From the NCBI RefSeq assembly GCF_001750145.1, contig NZ_CP015735.1:1-61249 (forward strand): 61,249 nucleotides of DNA, in the 5' to 3' direction. The translations under genes and the position numbers were made by a program. Shown piece after piece: positions 10,159-17,997 of the stretch; within the stretch, counting starts at the first letter, position 1; the number at the start of each line of letters is the position of its first letter. The notes below the pieces were generated by a model. It had not been told where the DNA came from. It saw only the letters and a list, made by a program, of their open reading frames with translations, and did no database searches. This DNA is from Arthrobacter sp. U41. GTDB taxonomy: Bacteria > Actinomycetota > Actinomycetes > Actinomycetales > Micrococcaceae.

Positions 10159-10534
10159 ACCCACCCATTCGCCGGGACCGTACCCGGGCGTGTGTGAGAT
10201 CGGTGGACAAATGTCCACCGAGTGCACCTTGGTGCCAGAGGTGTGAGTCCTTTTTCGTACCTTGAGCCTCCTATGGAGGCTCTACTCCTCTGGGCTTCTC
10301 TCTGGGGGGCTGTATTGATGTCTGGTCGGGGCTGGCTCTGGTATTGAGCCGTTGGTCCCTCTGTGGCCTTTGAGTGTGTCCTGGCAGGTTCAGTGCGGTC
10401 GGGGGCTTCCAACAGCACCCGAAGGCGACCGTCCATGATCCAGGATGTGCCCGGTGCCCGCTCACCCACGGTGAGCCGAACAATCAATGGCGCCGCGGGC
10501 ATTGGGTTCAGCCGGTCACAGGGGGTCCCGGCGT

Positions 10535-10587
10535 CCACCTGTGTGCGGGAAAAGCCCGAAGGAATAGCTTTTGCCGTGCACAGGTGG
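10535..10587. other. nested interrupted palindrome, candidate oriT element
   Basis: The outer arms CCACCTGTG (10535-10543) and CACAGGTGG (10579-10587) and the inner arms AAAAGC (10550-10555) and GCTTTT (10667-10672 minus 100, that is 10567-10572) are separated by equal 6-base internal loops, with an 11-base centre. It sits in the 10159-10777 non-coding stretch just upstream of the relaxase operon, where MobF plasmids usually carry oriT. A shorter repeat GAGCCTCC/GGAGGCTC lies at 10264-10282. No nic consensus was recognised. No credible gene is seen in this stretch. Confidence 0.4.
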
Positions 10588-10777
10588 GCGCGGGGCAACC
10601 GAACCAACCACCACGACGCAGCAGGAATCCCGTCCGCGCAGCGGGCCACCATCATCATGGGCGAGCCCATCTCCCAAGATGACCACAACGGCACCCTTCG
10701 GTGCCGGACACCAACATGAGCCAACAAGATGGGTGGACGTGTACCGAAGGGACACCGGACTAAGTCCAGAGCCAGGC

Positions 10778-11155
10778 AAGCGGCAGCGGCAAGCGGCAGC
10801 GGCAAGCGGCAGCGGCAAGCGGCAGCGGCAAGCGGCAGCGGCAAGCGGCAGCGGCAAGCGGCAGCGGCAAGCGGCAGCGGCAAGCGGCAGCGGCAAGCGG
10901 CAGCGGCAAGCGGCAGCGGCAAGCGGCAGCGGCAAGCGGCAGCGGCAAGCGGCAGCGGCAAGCGGCAGCGGCAAGCGGCAGCGGCAAGCGGCAGCGGCAA
11001 AGCGGCAGCGGCAAGCGGCAGCGGCAAGCGGCAGCGGCAAGCGGCAGCGGCAAGCGGCAGCGGCAAGCGGCAGCGGCAAGCGGCAGCGGCAAGCGGCAGC
11101 GGCAAGCGGCAGCGGCAAGCGGCAGCGGCAAGCGGCAGCGGCAAGCGGCAGCGGC
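10778..11155. repeat. 29 tandem copies of a 13-bp repeat
   Basis: The unit AAGCGGCAGCGGC is repeated 17 times without change (10778-10998). After one extra A at 10999 it is repeated 12 more times to 11155. Because 13 is not a multiple of 3, all six frames stay open and create false Ala/Gln/Arg/Ser-rich ORFs. The array lies between the relaxase operon and the end of a MinD/ParA-like gene. Possible roles are a partition or transfer recognition array, or simply a slippage-prone satellite. Confidence 0.95.
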
Positions 11156-11263
11156 AGCGGATGCGGTCCGGCAGCGGCAAAGTGAGCGGCAATATTTCAC
11201 GGACCTGGACAGGCTGGCCGTGGCAAGCGGGCTGGCTACCTCTTGGGTCTGTTTGCACCAATG

Positions 11264-11306
11264 ATAAAGCCGCCGTCCTGCGGAAGGGGTGCAGGACGGC
11301 GGCGGT
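11264..11306 (-). terminator. terminator of the MinD/ParA-like operon
   Basis: Arms GCCGCCGTCCTGC (11269-11281) and GCAGGACGGCGGC (11291-11303) form a strong hairpin 21 bases past the stop at 11325. On the minus strand it is followed by CTTTATC, consistent with Rho-independent termination. Confidence 0.7.
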
Positions 11307-11324
11307 TTGTTGGGTGCTGCGTGG

Positions 11325-12773
11325 TCAGAGCCCGTCGATGATGAGGGCGGCTGCGTTCATATAGGCCTCCTTGGTTTTGGTGTTGAGTGCTTCGTAGACG
11401 ATTTCGTCACCGTCGTCCAGCGCCGGGTCGAATGGGATGACGACACAGTCCCGGACGTGGGCCTTCATGCCGTCGATGATCCGCTGGAGCCGTTCCGCGT
11501 TGGCGTTGGATGGCTGGTTGATGATTGCGATTCCGTTGGCGAGCTTGTCCTTGTGGCCCTTGGAGATCAGGTCATCGATCGTGGCGAATGCTTTGCGGGC
11601 GCCGTCTTCCTTGTTTGTCGTGACGATAACGAGGATGTCTGCTGCGTCGGCGGTTGCTTCCCAGGTGGAGGCGTTGGTGGCGTTGCCGGTGTCGATCAGG
11701 GTCAGGTGGTAGAACTCCCTCAGCGCGGCGTGGGCGTCGCCGAAGGTGTCGCGGTCGATGCGGGCATGGTTACCGGCCTTGTTGGCGCTGGAGAGGACGT
11801 GGAACTTGTTCTCGCCCTGGGGCCGGACGTAGTTGACGAGCCGTTCGGCACCGCCGGGGGAGCGGACTTCGTCAATGTTGTCGAGCAGATCGATTACGGT
11901 GCGGTCGTGGTTGGCAGTTGCGGCGCGCTCGGCCAGATTGCCCTGGTTTTCGTTGTTGTCCCACGCGACGACGTTGCCGCCGCGGATCCGTCCGATGGTG
12001 GCGGCAAGCAGGAACGTGGTCGTGGTCTTGCCCACGCCGCCTTTGATGTTCATTTCACTGATGGTCTTGTGGCTGTCCAGGCCCCGCTGGATCGCGTTGC
12101 GCCAGGACCGGAGCTGCTGCTCACGCTGGCCGGGGCCAAGTTTTGTGAATAGGGACCGGTTCATCACGCCGCGGACGCCGATCTGGGCCGGGCCGGTCGG
12201 TGCCGGCTGCTTCGCGCGGCTGAATCGGATGGCTGCGGACTCGTCCGGGCCTGCAGGGGCATCCGCCCGTGCCGCCTTGATCTCCGGGGCGGGGGGAGCT
12301 GCCGGCGCCGCCTGTGGCTGACGGACGGGCTCGACGAGCTCTTCGAACTCCGCACCACCACTGGTTTTGATGTCCGCGACGTGAACGGCAACGGCCCGGT
12401 TCTGGCTGTTTGCGAGAAGCTGGGCATCGTTGAGTGCGGTTTCAATGCTCGGTACCAAGTAGGAGCTCTGTCCGGGGACCGTAACGATCCAGGAGTGGTA
12501 GTTCACTGTCCACTCAGCGGAAGGGACATCCTCTACCTCGTCTACAACAGATCTGTCCGCATGGATGATGATCGTGTTTCCAAGGGCGGGTTCCGAGGCC
12601 TTGTAGCCCTGCTGCTTGACCATGATGGACCCGCCTTGCAGGCTGGCGGTCTGGACGAGAACTTTATGGGCGTCTGACGCTGTCCTGGCCGGTATGGAGG
12701 TGCCGTGACGGTCGATGATGTTCGCTTGTGGGGCGACACTCATGGTGAGTGGATTCTGATGGTTCTCGCTCAT
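11325..12773 (-). CDS. MinD/ParA-like P-loop ATPase with long N-terminal domain
   Basis: This protein of 482 residues has a deviant Walker A box KGGVGKTTTTF (about residue 245), a switch region LTLIDTGNATNAS and the overall MinD/ParA fold pattern in its second half. The first 230 residues are unrelated and include a Pro/Ala-rich linker. A dedicated ParA lies at 14888-15529, so this second ATPase may serve transfer positioning or regulation rather than partition; similar ATPases occur on actinobacterial conjugative plasmids. It is the last gene of a minus-strand set from 14027 down, although a hairpin at 12854-12887 separates it from the genes before it. Confidence 0.88.
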   Translation of the reverse strand: MSENHQNPLTMSVAPQANIIDRHGTSIPARTASDAHKVLVQTASLQGGSIMVKQQGYKASEPALGNTIIIHADRSVVDEVEDVPSAEWTVNYHSWIVTVPGQSSYLVPSIETALNDAQLLANSQNRAVAVHVADIKTSGGAEFEELVEPVRQPQAAPAAPPAPEIKAARADAPAGPDESAAIRFSRAKQPAPTGPAQIGVRGVMNRSLFTKLGPGQREQQLRSWRNAIQRGLDSHKTISEMNIKGGVGKTTTTFLLAATIGRIRGGNVVAWDNNENQGNLAERAATANHDRTVIDLLDNIDEVRSPGGAERLVNYVRPQGENKFHVLSSANKAGNHARIDRDTFGDAHAALREFYHLTLIDTGNATNASTWEATADAADILVIVTTNKEDGARKAFATIDDLISKGHKDKLANGIAIINQPSNANAERLQRIIDGMKAHVRDCVVIPFDPALDDGDEIVYEALNTKTKEAYMNAAALIIDGL

Positions 12774-12853
12774 TGTTTCCCTTCCTGAGGCGGAGTCTTG
12801 CTGTAGGAATCCGATCCGGGGCGGCCACGTGCATGTCAGTACCGGACATCGGA

Positions 12854-12887
12854 AAGGGCCGGCAGAGCGGGCGCTGCGCCGGCCCTT
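12854..12887 (-). terminator. hairpin after the glutaredoxin-like gene
   Basis: Arms AAGGGCCGGC and GCCGGCCCTT lie between the stop of the glutaredoxin-like gene (12901) and the start of the ParA-like gene (12773). On the minus strand CCTTTCC follows. It probably ends or attenuates the upstream transcript. Confidence 0.6.
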
Positions 12888-12900
12888 AGTGGTTTGAGGG

Positions 12901-13179
12901 TCAGGCGACGTCGGGGCCGTGCGTGGTGAAGGTGGCAGGGACGCTGGCTTTGAACTCTACGATGCTGGCTTTGACGCGTTCTGGCTGGAAACCGGTCCAT
13001 GTAGCGGTGTCTGTGACGACGACGGGGAGTTGCTGGTGGCCGGCGGCCTTCAGCCGGGCCTGCGCTGTTTCGTTGTTGTCGATCATGACCGTTTCGTAGG
13101 CCACGCCGTCACGGTCGTAGAGGCGTTTGGTCATGGCGCATTGCGTGCAGCCGCGGCTTGAATAGATTTTGATGCTCAC
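12901..13179 (-). CDS. glutaredoxin/NrdH-like redox protein
   Basis: The 92-residue product starts at GTG 13179, preceded by AGGAGGAGCCC, a strong ribosome binding site. It has the beta-strand and CxxC active site of NrdH-redoxins (IYSSRGCTQCAMTKR) and the cis-Pro region LPVVVTD. Such proteins reduce ribonucleotide reductase or other disulfides in the cytoplasm. A longer reading frame extends to 13395 but its N-terminal part is low-complexity and lies over the neighbouring gene, so I reject it. The substrate on this plasmid is unknown. Confidence 0.88.
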   Translation of the reverse strand: MSIKIYSSRGCTQCAMTKRLYDRDGVAYETVMIDNNETAQARLKAAGHQQLPVVVTDTATWTGFQPERVKASIVEFKASVPATFTTHGPDVA

Positions 13180-13210
13180 GGGCTCCTCCTTCTCGGGCAT
13201 GAGTGCCGAC

Positions 13211-13717
13211 CTAGAACGGGTTCTCGGTCTCGACATGATCGTCTGCGTCCTCAAGAGCCGTGCTGACAAGTTCCTCGACGTCCTCGGCGTCGGCGTCGGC
13301 GTTGTCGATCCACCACTTGGCCCGGGTGATTGCTCGCGCCGGGACGAGGATCCGTTCCTCAAAGTCCTCGGCACTGAGCGTTTCGTCCGCGTCAACCGTC
13401 AACGCCTGCAGCGCCGTGGAAAGAAGCTCGTACCGGACCCGTGTCGCCCACGGAATCTGCTTCTCACTGCCCTCAACCGGCGGCAACTGGTGGTCTGCCT
13501 CGAATGACTCGGCCTCAGCTAATGCCTGGGCGTTCCGTTCCGCGAGCCAGGTTTCCCGGCCGGCGGCGTTTTCCTTTGTGAAGCACCTGCCGCAGATCCG
13601 GTTCAGCCCCAGTCCGTAGGCATGGGCCTTACGTCGGCCCGCGGGGACCTTGGACAAGTCAGTTGCCTGGGTGTGTCCGCACTTGTACTTGATGCTCACT
13701 GTTGTAGCGATAGCCAT
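13211..13717 (-). CDS. hypothetical zinc-ribbon-like protein
   Basis: This 168-residue protein starts at an ATG with a textbook AAGGAGG 4 bases upstream. The N-terminal 60 residues hold KYKCGHTQ and ICGRCFTKE, a probable zinc-binding pair as in small zinc ribbons. The rest is acidic and helical, ending in a run of Glu and Asp. It is not recognised as a known family. It sits between the small membrane protein gene and the glutaredoxin-like gene, on the same strand and probably in the same transcript. Confidence 0.75.
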   Translation of the reverse strand: MAIATTVSIKYKCGHTQATDLSKVPAGRRKAHAYGLGLNRICGRCFTKENAAGRETWLAERNAQALAEAESFEADHQLPPVEGSEKQIPWATRVRYELLSTALQALTVDADETLSAEDFEERILVPARAITRAKWWIDNADADAEDVEELVSTALEDADDHVETENPF

Positions 13718-13793
13718 GCGTTCCTCCTTGCTTGCGCGATGAGGATCTATTCACCTCCAACGAGCCCACTCGCATGTCTGTCTACCAAACGGG

Positions 13794-14027
13794 TCACATG
13801 TGCTTTGCCTGGAACCAGCTCACGAATGATGCGCCTGCCAGAAGCAGAACGCCAAGGAAGCCGTTAACGAAGTTCCCGGCAAAGATCCCTGCAAACAGGA
13901 ATATGATGCCGGCCACGCCTAGGGCCAGCTTGATCAGGCCGGTACCAAACCGTATCGGGTGCACAAATATGTTCCACATCAAGCCCAGGAGCAGCACCAC
14001 CGCTCCCCCACCAATAATCCAAACCAT
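13794..14027 (-). CDS. small integral membrane protein
   Basis: The 77-residue product is almost entirely hydrophobic, with about three membrane segments (VWIIGGGAVVLLLGLMWNI, LIKLALGVAGIIFLFAGI and NGFLGVLLLAGASFVSW). GAGGG lies upstream of the ATG. The 32-bp palindrome at 14066-14097 sits about 40 bases upstream and is the likely operator for this gene and those after it. No function can be assigned. Confidence 0.65.
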   Translation of the reverse strand: MVWIIGGGAVVLLLGLMWNIFVHPIRFGTGLIKLALGVAGIIFLFAGIFAGNFVNGFLGVLLLAGASFVSWFQAKHM

Positions 14028-14065
14028 CGTTCACGCCCTCTTCCATCTAGGTCGTCTCTTTCGGT

Positions 14066-14097
14066 ATGTCAGGTGGCACAAATGTGCCACCTGACAT
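14066..14097. promoter_or_regulatory. 32-bp palindrome, operator shared with 25514-25545
   Basis: The 15-bp arms ATGTCAGGTGGCACA and TGTGCCACCTGACAT flank a two-base centre (AA). The central 24 bases match, with one difference, the centre of a second perfect palindrome inside the HTH gene at 25514-25545. Its place upstream of the 14027 start suggests an operator or a plasmid-encoded ParB-like binding site. Confidence 0.7.
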
Positions 14098-14154
14098 CTC
14101 GATCTGTGCTGCATCCTTCCACGCGGCAACGACAATTTCGTCCGTTATTGGGTA

Positions 14155-14380
14155 CTAGAGGCCAAGTTTTGCTTTGGCCGTGGTCCAGTCGGTCGCAATG
14201 GTCTGCTGTGCGGCCGTGAGGGTGACCCGGTGCTGGCACACCGCAGCGTTGAGTTGATTCTCTATGCCGTCCTTCGGGTTCTGAACGTGCGTAGCGCCCT
14301 CGGCGTTCGGATTTCGGGCCAGAGGTTCGAAGTGCTGCTTGCTCCCCCGAGTTCCAGAGGCACGATGTCGGCATCCGCTG
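14155..14380 (-). pseudogene. frameshifted remnant of an HNH-like endonuclease-family protein
   Basis: The minus strand encodes ADADIVPLELGGASSTSNLW. After a frame change it continues THVQNPKDGIENQLNAAVC and then IATDWTTAKAKLGL before a TAG at 14155. This matches the layout (DH-like LxPLELGG, NLWPE, NPKDxxEN, VC, IATDW) of a common actinobacterial secreted HNH-like family, but the reading frame is broken and the N-terminal part is missing. It is decayed cargo between the operator palindrome and the parAB genes. The rest of the 14098-14538 gap holds a short inverted repeat GCTGGAC/GTCCAGC (14377-14393) and nothing else seen. Confidence 0.6.
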
Positions 14381-14538
14381 GACTTAGTCCAGCCTCAGAA
14401 GAGCGTCACATTTCCGCTGGGCGCAGACGACCGCGAGGGTCCGCCGCAGATCAATACGAGTCATCAGCGATGCAACAACAATGAATGCACAGTGCAACCA
14501 AGGTCAGTCCGGAACTCATCGCACCCCGCCCCAGACCC

Positions 14539-14895
14539 TTACTTATCGAGGGCCGGCAAGAGGATCTTGTCGAAGACCCACTGGATACTCCGGTCTTCAG
14601 CCGCAGCCGCACTCCTGAGCTTGTCCAACGTTTCCTTCGTCATCCGAAACGTGTAGGACTTGTTCTTTGGTTCCTTCTCAACGGGTGCGGCAGTTTGAAT
14701 TTGCGCCGGCAGCGCGACTGGGACCGGTGCCGGCGGAGCGACTGGGACCGGCGCGGGCGGATCGACTGGGACCGGCGCGGCCTCAGGCACCGGGAGCAGC
14801 GTCGCTGCCTGCTGGGCGAAAGCTTCGATTCGGGCTTCCTCATCCGGGCTGGTTTCACGCCGGCGGCGATTGGGGGTGGGGCGTGCGTTAGCCAA
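14539..14895 (-). CDS. small ParB-like centromere-binding protein
   Basis: The 118-residue product starts at TTG 14895, overlapping the end of parA, with AGGAG upstream. It has a basic N-terminus (RRRRETS), a Pro/Val/Ala-rich linker with near-repeats of PAPVPVA, and a C-terminal domain (KSYTFRMTKETLDKLRSAAA) resembling a ribbon-helix-helix fold. Small type Ib partition partners look like this. It should bind the repeats at 15639-15758 and stimulate the ParA ATPase. Confidence 0.8.
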   Translation of the reverse strand: MANARPTPNRRRRETSPDEEARIEAFAQQAATLLPVPEAAPVPVDPPAPVPVAPPAPVPVALPAQIQTAAPVEKEPKNKSYTFRMTKETLDKLRSAAAAEDRSIQWVFDKILLPALDK

Positions 14896-15529
14896 GGTTG
14901 ATCATCTCCTGTACGAGTACCTGAATTTCGGCCTTGGCCTTACTATCGCTCCACTCCACGACTCCCCTACCGACTGGCATCACGTCCATGTAGGAACTGC
15001 GCTGGTAGATCGTAGTGTCGAACAGTGGGATCTCGGGGTAGTCACTGAGGATGTCGCGGGACTCGTCCAGACGCTTGTCCATGGCGTGGGTGGATGCCTG
15101 GGTGAACAGTCCACGGACTTCGAGTTCAGCATTGAAGTCCATGATTCCTTCGACCACCTTGACGAACTTAGGCAAAGTGTCGAGGTCCAGCGGAGATGCT
15201 TTCATTGGGACGATCAAAAGGTCGGATGCGGTAGCTGCTGTACGCAGCTCCTGTGAGTCATAACCGCCTGTGTCGACGATGACAAAGTCAGCACTTGCCT
15301 CAAGGTCCAGAAGAGTGGCGCGCAGGTTTCCCTTCTTCTGCACACCAATCACTGCCGGCAGATCCGGACTACGCTCCTCGCGGTCGGCGACCCAGTTCGT
15401 CGTGCTGGCAATGGGGTCCGCGTCCACAACGGTGACCTTTTTGCCCAGACGTGCCAGTTCGGCAGCCAAGTTGACCGTTAGCGTTGATTTTGAACACCCG
15501 CCCTTGAGCGAGCCGATGGTGAGAATCAT
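14888..15529 (-). CDS. parA: ParA partition ATPase (type Ib)
   Basis: This compact 213-residue ParA has the deviant Walker A SLKGGCSKSTLTVNLAAELA at its N-terminus, VTVVDADP and the Walker B-like FVIVDTGG. It lacks the N-terminal DNA-binding domain of type Ia ParA proteins. The Walker box has Cys-Ser where Gly-Val-Gly-Lys would be usual, but both signature lysines are present. It overlaps the next gene by 8 bases. It drives plasmid segregation, moving over the nucleoid together with the small DNA-binding partner. Confidence 0.9.
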   Translation of the reverse strand: MILTIGSLKGGCSKSTLTVNLAAELARLGKKVTVVDADPIASTTNWVADREERSPDLPAVIGVQKKGNLRATLLDLEASADFVIVDTGGYDSQELRTAATASDLLIVPMKASPLDLDTLPKFVKVVEGIMDFNAELEVRGLFTQASTHAMDKRLDESRDILSDYPEIPLFDTTIYQRSSYMDVMPVGRGVVEWSDSKAKAEIQVLVQEMINLG

Positions 15530-15638
15530 GAGGTGCGAGCCTTCCGTCCGCTGCAGTTTCGCTTAGTTGCATGCTAGTTGATCAGGTGGCCCCAACTCGT
15601 TCCATTCTTATTCGCAACAAACAGCGTTTCGGAATAGA

Positions 15639-15758
15639 ACCAGATTGAAACTAGATCCAAACGTAGCCAGTTGCAAAGTTGAATGCAACTTGTTTGCAAC
15701 CAGAATGAAACTAGATCCAAACGTAGCCAGTTGCAAAGTTGAACGCATCTTGGTTGCA
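15639..15758. repeat. two 60-bp tandem repeats, probable parS centromere
   Basis: Two near-identical 60-base units (15639-15698 and 15699-15758) share GAAACTAGATCCAAACGTAG and CCAGTTGCAAAGTTGAA, with a few differences in the last third. Each contains GTTGCAAA and a later TTTGCAAC or GTTGCAAC in opposite sense. The block is AT-rich compared with its surroundings and lies upstream of parA, where type Ib plasmids keep their centromere and par promoter. Confidence 0.75.
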
Positions 15759-15814
15759 ACCAAGAACGCGACCAAGCTCCATCGCGTGCTTTTCGTATTT
15801 CGTTTCGTTTCGTA

Positions 15815-15850
15815 TTACGTTCTGCAACGAAAGACGATATGATGAAACTA
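15815..15850 (+). promoter_or_regulatory. leaderless promoter of the coiled-coil gene
   Basis: A -10 box TATGAT (15838-15843) ends 6 bases before the ATG at 15850, so the transcript should start at or next to the start codon. A weak -35 TTACGT lies 17 bases upstream. Confidence 0.5.
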
Positions 15851-16944
15851 TGGGCGAGAACATTTTTGAAGTTGACGTGCGTACGTGCCGGTTTCCGGGG
15901 TGCCCGCGCCCCGTCATGGCTTCCCTAGCCAGCACCGGCCGGCCGCCGGAGTACTGCGATGACCCGATCCATACGCGCGCGTCGGCTTGGCGGGCGCGGC
16001 AGCGCCTCAGCGAAGACACCGCACGCGCCGCCGAGACACGGCCCGTGGATACCGCGCGCCAGCGAGCCAGCGAGATCACCGGCCAGGTGACCGGGATGAT
16101 CGAGCACCTCGGGCAGCAGCTGACGACGCTGGTCGAGGAGCTGCGCACCGTAGGAGACCCCGAGGCGGCAGAGGCACAGATCGAATCAGTAGCAAGCGAA
16201 GCCGCCGAGCAGGTGGCTACCGCGAACGCCCGGGCCGCCCGTGCCGAGCAGGCTCAGCGCCGGGCTGGCGCCGAGAAGGACGAAGCCGATGCCGCAGCCG
16301 AGGAAGCAACTCGGCAAAGTGAAGAACTGGCTGAGGCGCTGGCCGGCGCCAACGCCGAGCTGGCCACCGAGCGCGAGGAGAAAGGCCAGCTTGCTTCCGA
16401 GCTCGCCGATGCCCGTGTGGCTGCGGCGGCCGAGCGGGAGCAAGCTCAAGCCGAAGCTGAGCAACTACGGGGTGACCTGGAATCCACCCGGGCCCAACTG
16501 AGACAGGTTGAGCAGGAACGTGACGCAGTGACCCGACGGGCCGAGGCTGCGGAACGGGCCCGTGCCGAGGCAGAGCAGCAGGCAGGCGCCGCCGAGAGCA
16601 GCGCCAAGGCTGAGGAGGCGCGCGCCGGCCGCGCAGAAGCCGCGGCCGGCGAGGTGCGGGGACAGCTTGAGGGTGCCCGGGCCGACGTCGAGCACATACG
16701 AGAGACGATGGCCGACCTGCGCGGCACTCTGGCAACGTTGACCGCCGAGCGCGAAGCGGCCAGAGCCGACATCGAACGTGAACGCGTCCATGGGGACCAA
16801 CGCGTTAAGGACCTCCACGACACCTACCGCCGCCAAATCGACCAACTGCGCGATGAACTAACCCAAGCCCGCGAGACACCGACCAAGGAACGCCGAACCT
16901 CTCGCCCGCGCACAGCGGGAGAAGGACAAAACCCAACGGTGTAG
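15850..16944 (+). CDS. zinc-finger coiled-coil protein, KfrA-like
   Basis: This protein of 364 residues starts with a Cys-rich segment (TCRFPGCPRPV ... EYCDDPIH) that looks like a zinc-binding DNA-contact module. About 280 residues of uninterrupted Ala/Glu/Arg/Gln coiled coil follow. KfrA-type plasmid proteins have this plan (DNA-binding head, long coiled coil) and help partition or bind their own promoter. The ATG at 15850 is chosen over an earlier TTG-type frame because a leaderless promoter fits exactly. It is divergent from parA across the repeats, supporting a role in segregation or nucleoid structure. Confidence 0.8.
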   Translation: MGENIFEVDVRTCRFPGCPRPVMASLASTGRPPEYCDDPIHTRASAWRARQRLSEDTARAAETRPVDTARQRASEITGQVTGMIEHLGQQLTTLVEELRTVGDPEAAEAQIESVASEAAEQVATANARAARAEQAQRRAGAEKDEADAAAEEATRQSEELAEALAGANAELATEREEKGQLASELADARVAAAAEREQAQAEAEQLRGDLESTRAQLRQVEQERDAVTRRAEAAERARAEAEQQAGAAESSAKAEEARAGRAEAAAGEVRGQLEGARADVEHIRETMADLRGTLATLTAEREAARADIERERVHGDQRVKDLHDTYRRQIDQLRDELTQARETPTKERRTSRPRTAGEGQNPTV

Positions 16945-17028
16945 CCCGCTGACCCTCCTGTGTCTTTGGCCCTAGCTAAGGCGGTGGCGCGAATCCCGGG
17001 CACCGACGCGTTGCCGGGCTAGCCTTGA

Positions 17029-17346
17029 ATGGTGAGCAGGTTCGAAACAGACCGCGCCTTCCAAATGGACGGCACCATGTACGAACACGCCGACCGCCGG
17101 CCAGACCACACCGGACACACAGTCCACAGGTTCACATACAAGCAGGAACCGGAAGTAATCGCCCAGGTTCCCCTGGTTGACGGCGGACCCTTGGAAGTCC
17201 ACGGGTACGCCACATTCTGGACTCAAGAAGAGGTCGATGTGGCCTGGACCGATGACCGTGGCAGCACCTACCAATGCTGGGTTCCCGCTTCACAGGTACG
17301 CCGGCCCGCGCCCGGCGAATGGCACGGAAACTACCTCCCCCGATAA
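17029..17346 (+). CDS. hypothetical protein
   Basis: This 105-residue soluble protein is not recognised. It is rich in aromatic and charged residues, for example RFTYKQEPEVIAQVPL and ATFWTQEEVDVAWT, and has beta-strand character. No membrane segment or catalytic motif is seen. GTG at 17032 is an alternative start that would fit a leaderless transcript from TAGCCT at 17020-17025. Confidence 0.55.
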   Translation: MVSRFETDRAFQMDGTMYEHADRRPDHTGHTVHRFTYKQEPEVIAQVPLVDGGPLEVHGYATFWTQEEVDVAWTDDRGSTYQCWVPASQVRRPAPGEWHGNYLPR

Positions 17347-17498
17347 GACAACTGTCCTCACGAGCCGGTGATCCAGTGATGAAACCGGAGGGGCATCGTC
17401 CAGGAACAGCTGCGCCACCTCAGCGAACTCTGAACAACCCAAGCGGGTCACGCCGGTCACAAGCCATCGCCGCACGGTCTGACGCCATCCAACGCTCG

Positions 17499-17963
17499 TT
17501 ACTGGTCGGCTTGCTCCTGGCGCGCCCTGCACTTCTCACAATGCCCACAGATTCCACCAGCGCACGCAGCCGGAGCCTGCACCGGCCACTCACGCAGTGT
17601 GGCCACTCCGCGCGCCCTACGCCTGACGACACGAGACCCCGCTTCATCCCGCCACTCAAACGGCACCCAATCGTCAGCAAGTTCGCGCGGATTGTGCGCC
17701 CAGATCGCTGCATGCGCCTCTCCCCATGCAGCCGCCGACCCCCATACCGGCACAACCTCAGGGCATCGGTGACCATCCCGCCAGTGGCGGGCCACCGTGC
17801 TCTTGGGGACGCTCAGCGCGGCCGCCACCTCTCGGATCGACATGCCAGCTTCCCGCGCGTCATACACCGCCATATGCAGCAGGGTCGCCTCAAACGAATC
17901 GGCGACGCTCGCACGTTCGCGTGCGAGCCGGTACGCCTCCGCGGAACTGATGAACTCCGACAT
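17499..17963 (-). CDS. HTH DNA-binding regulator with C-terminal cysteines
   Basis: From ATG 17963 (GGGAG upstream) the 154-residue protein has an HTH at residues 35-60 (AREAGMSIREVAAALSVPKS, then TVARHW). A Trp-rich middle follows, and the C-terminal CAGGICGHCEKC could bind zinc. The perfect inverted repeat GTGTCCCAC/GTGGGACAC at 17979-17997 lies 16 bases upstream of the start and is a likely autoregulatory operator. It follows the Rep gene on the same strand and may regulate it. Confidence 0.75.
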   Translation of the reverse strand: MSEFISSAEAYRLARERASVADSFEATLLHMAVYDAREAGMSIREVAAALSVPKSTVARHWRDGHRCPEVVPVWGSAAAWGEAHAAIWAHNPRELADDWVPFEWRDEAGSRVVRRRARGVATLREWPVQAPAACAGGICGHCEKCRARQEQADQ

Positions 17964-17978
17964 AGTTTCACTCCCATC

Positions 17979-17997
17979 GTGTCCCACGGTGGGACAC
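17979..17997. promoter_or_regulatory. operator-like inverted repeat upstream of the HTH gene
   Basis: The perfect arms GTGTCCCAC and GTGGGACAC are separated by one G and lie 16 bases before the start codon of the HTH gene (17963). This is a typical position for a self-repression operator. Confidence 0.55.

Noticed and set aside
10778..11155. Possible CRISPR array
   Set aside because: The units are contiguous 13-mers with no spacers and no cas genes nearby.
10044..11261. Long minus-strand ORF of 405 codons with Arg/Cys/Leu/Ala repeats, and several plus-strand companions
   Set aside because: They exist only because the 13-bp repeat has no stop in any frame; there is no start signal and the repeat peptide shifts phase at the extra base.
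17290..17532. 80-codon minus-strand ORF after the HTH gene
   Set aside because: Some of it looks protein-like, but it lies antisense to the 17029-17346 gene, has mixed codon bias and no start signal.
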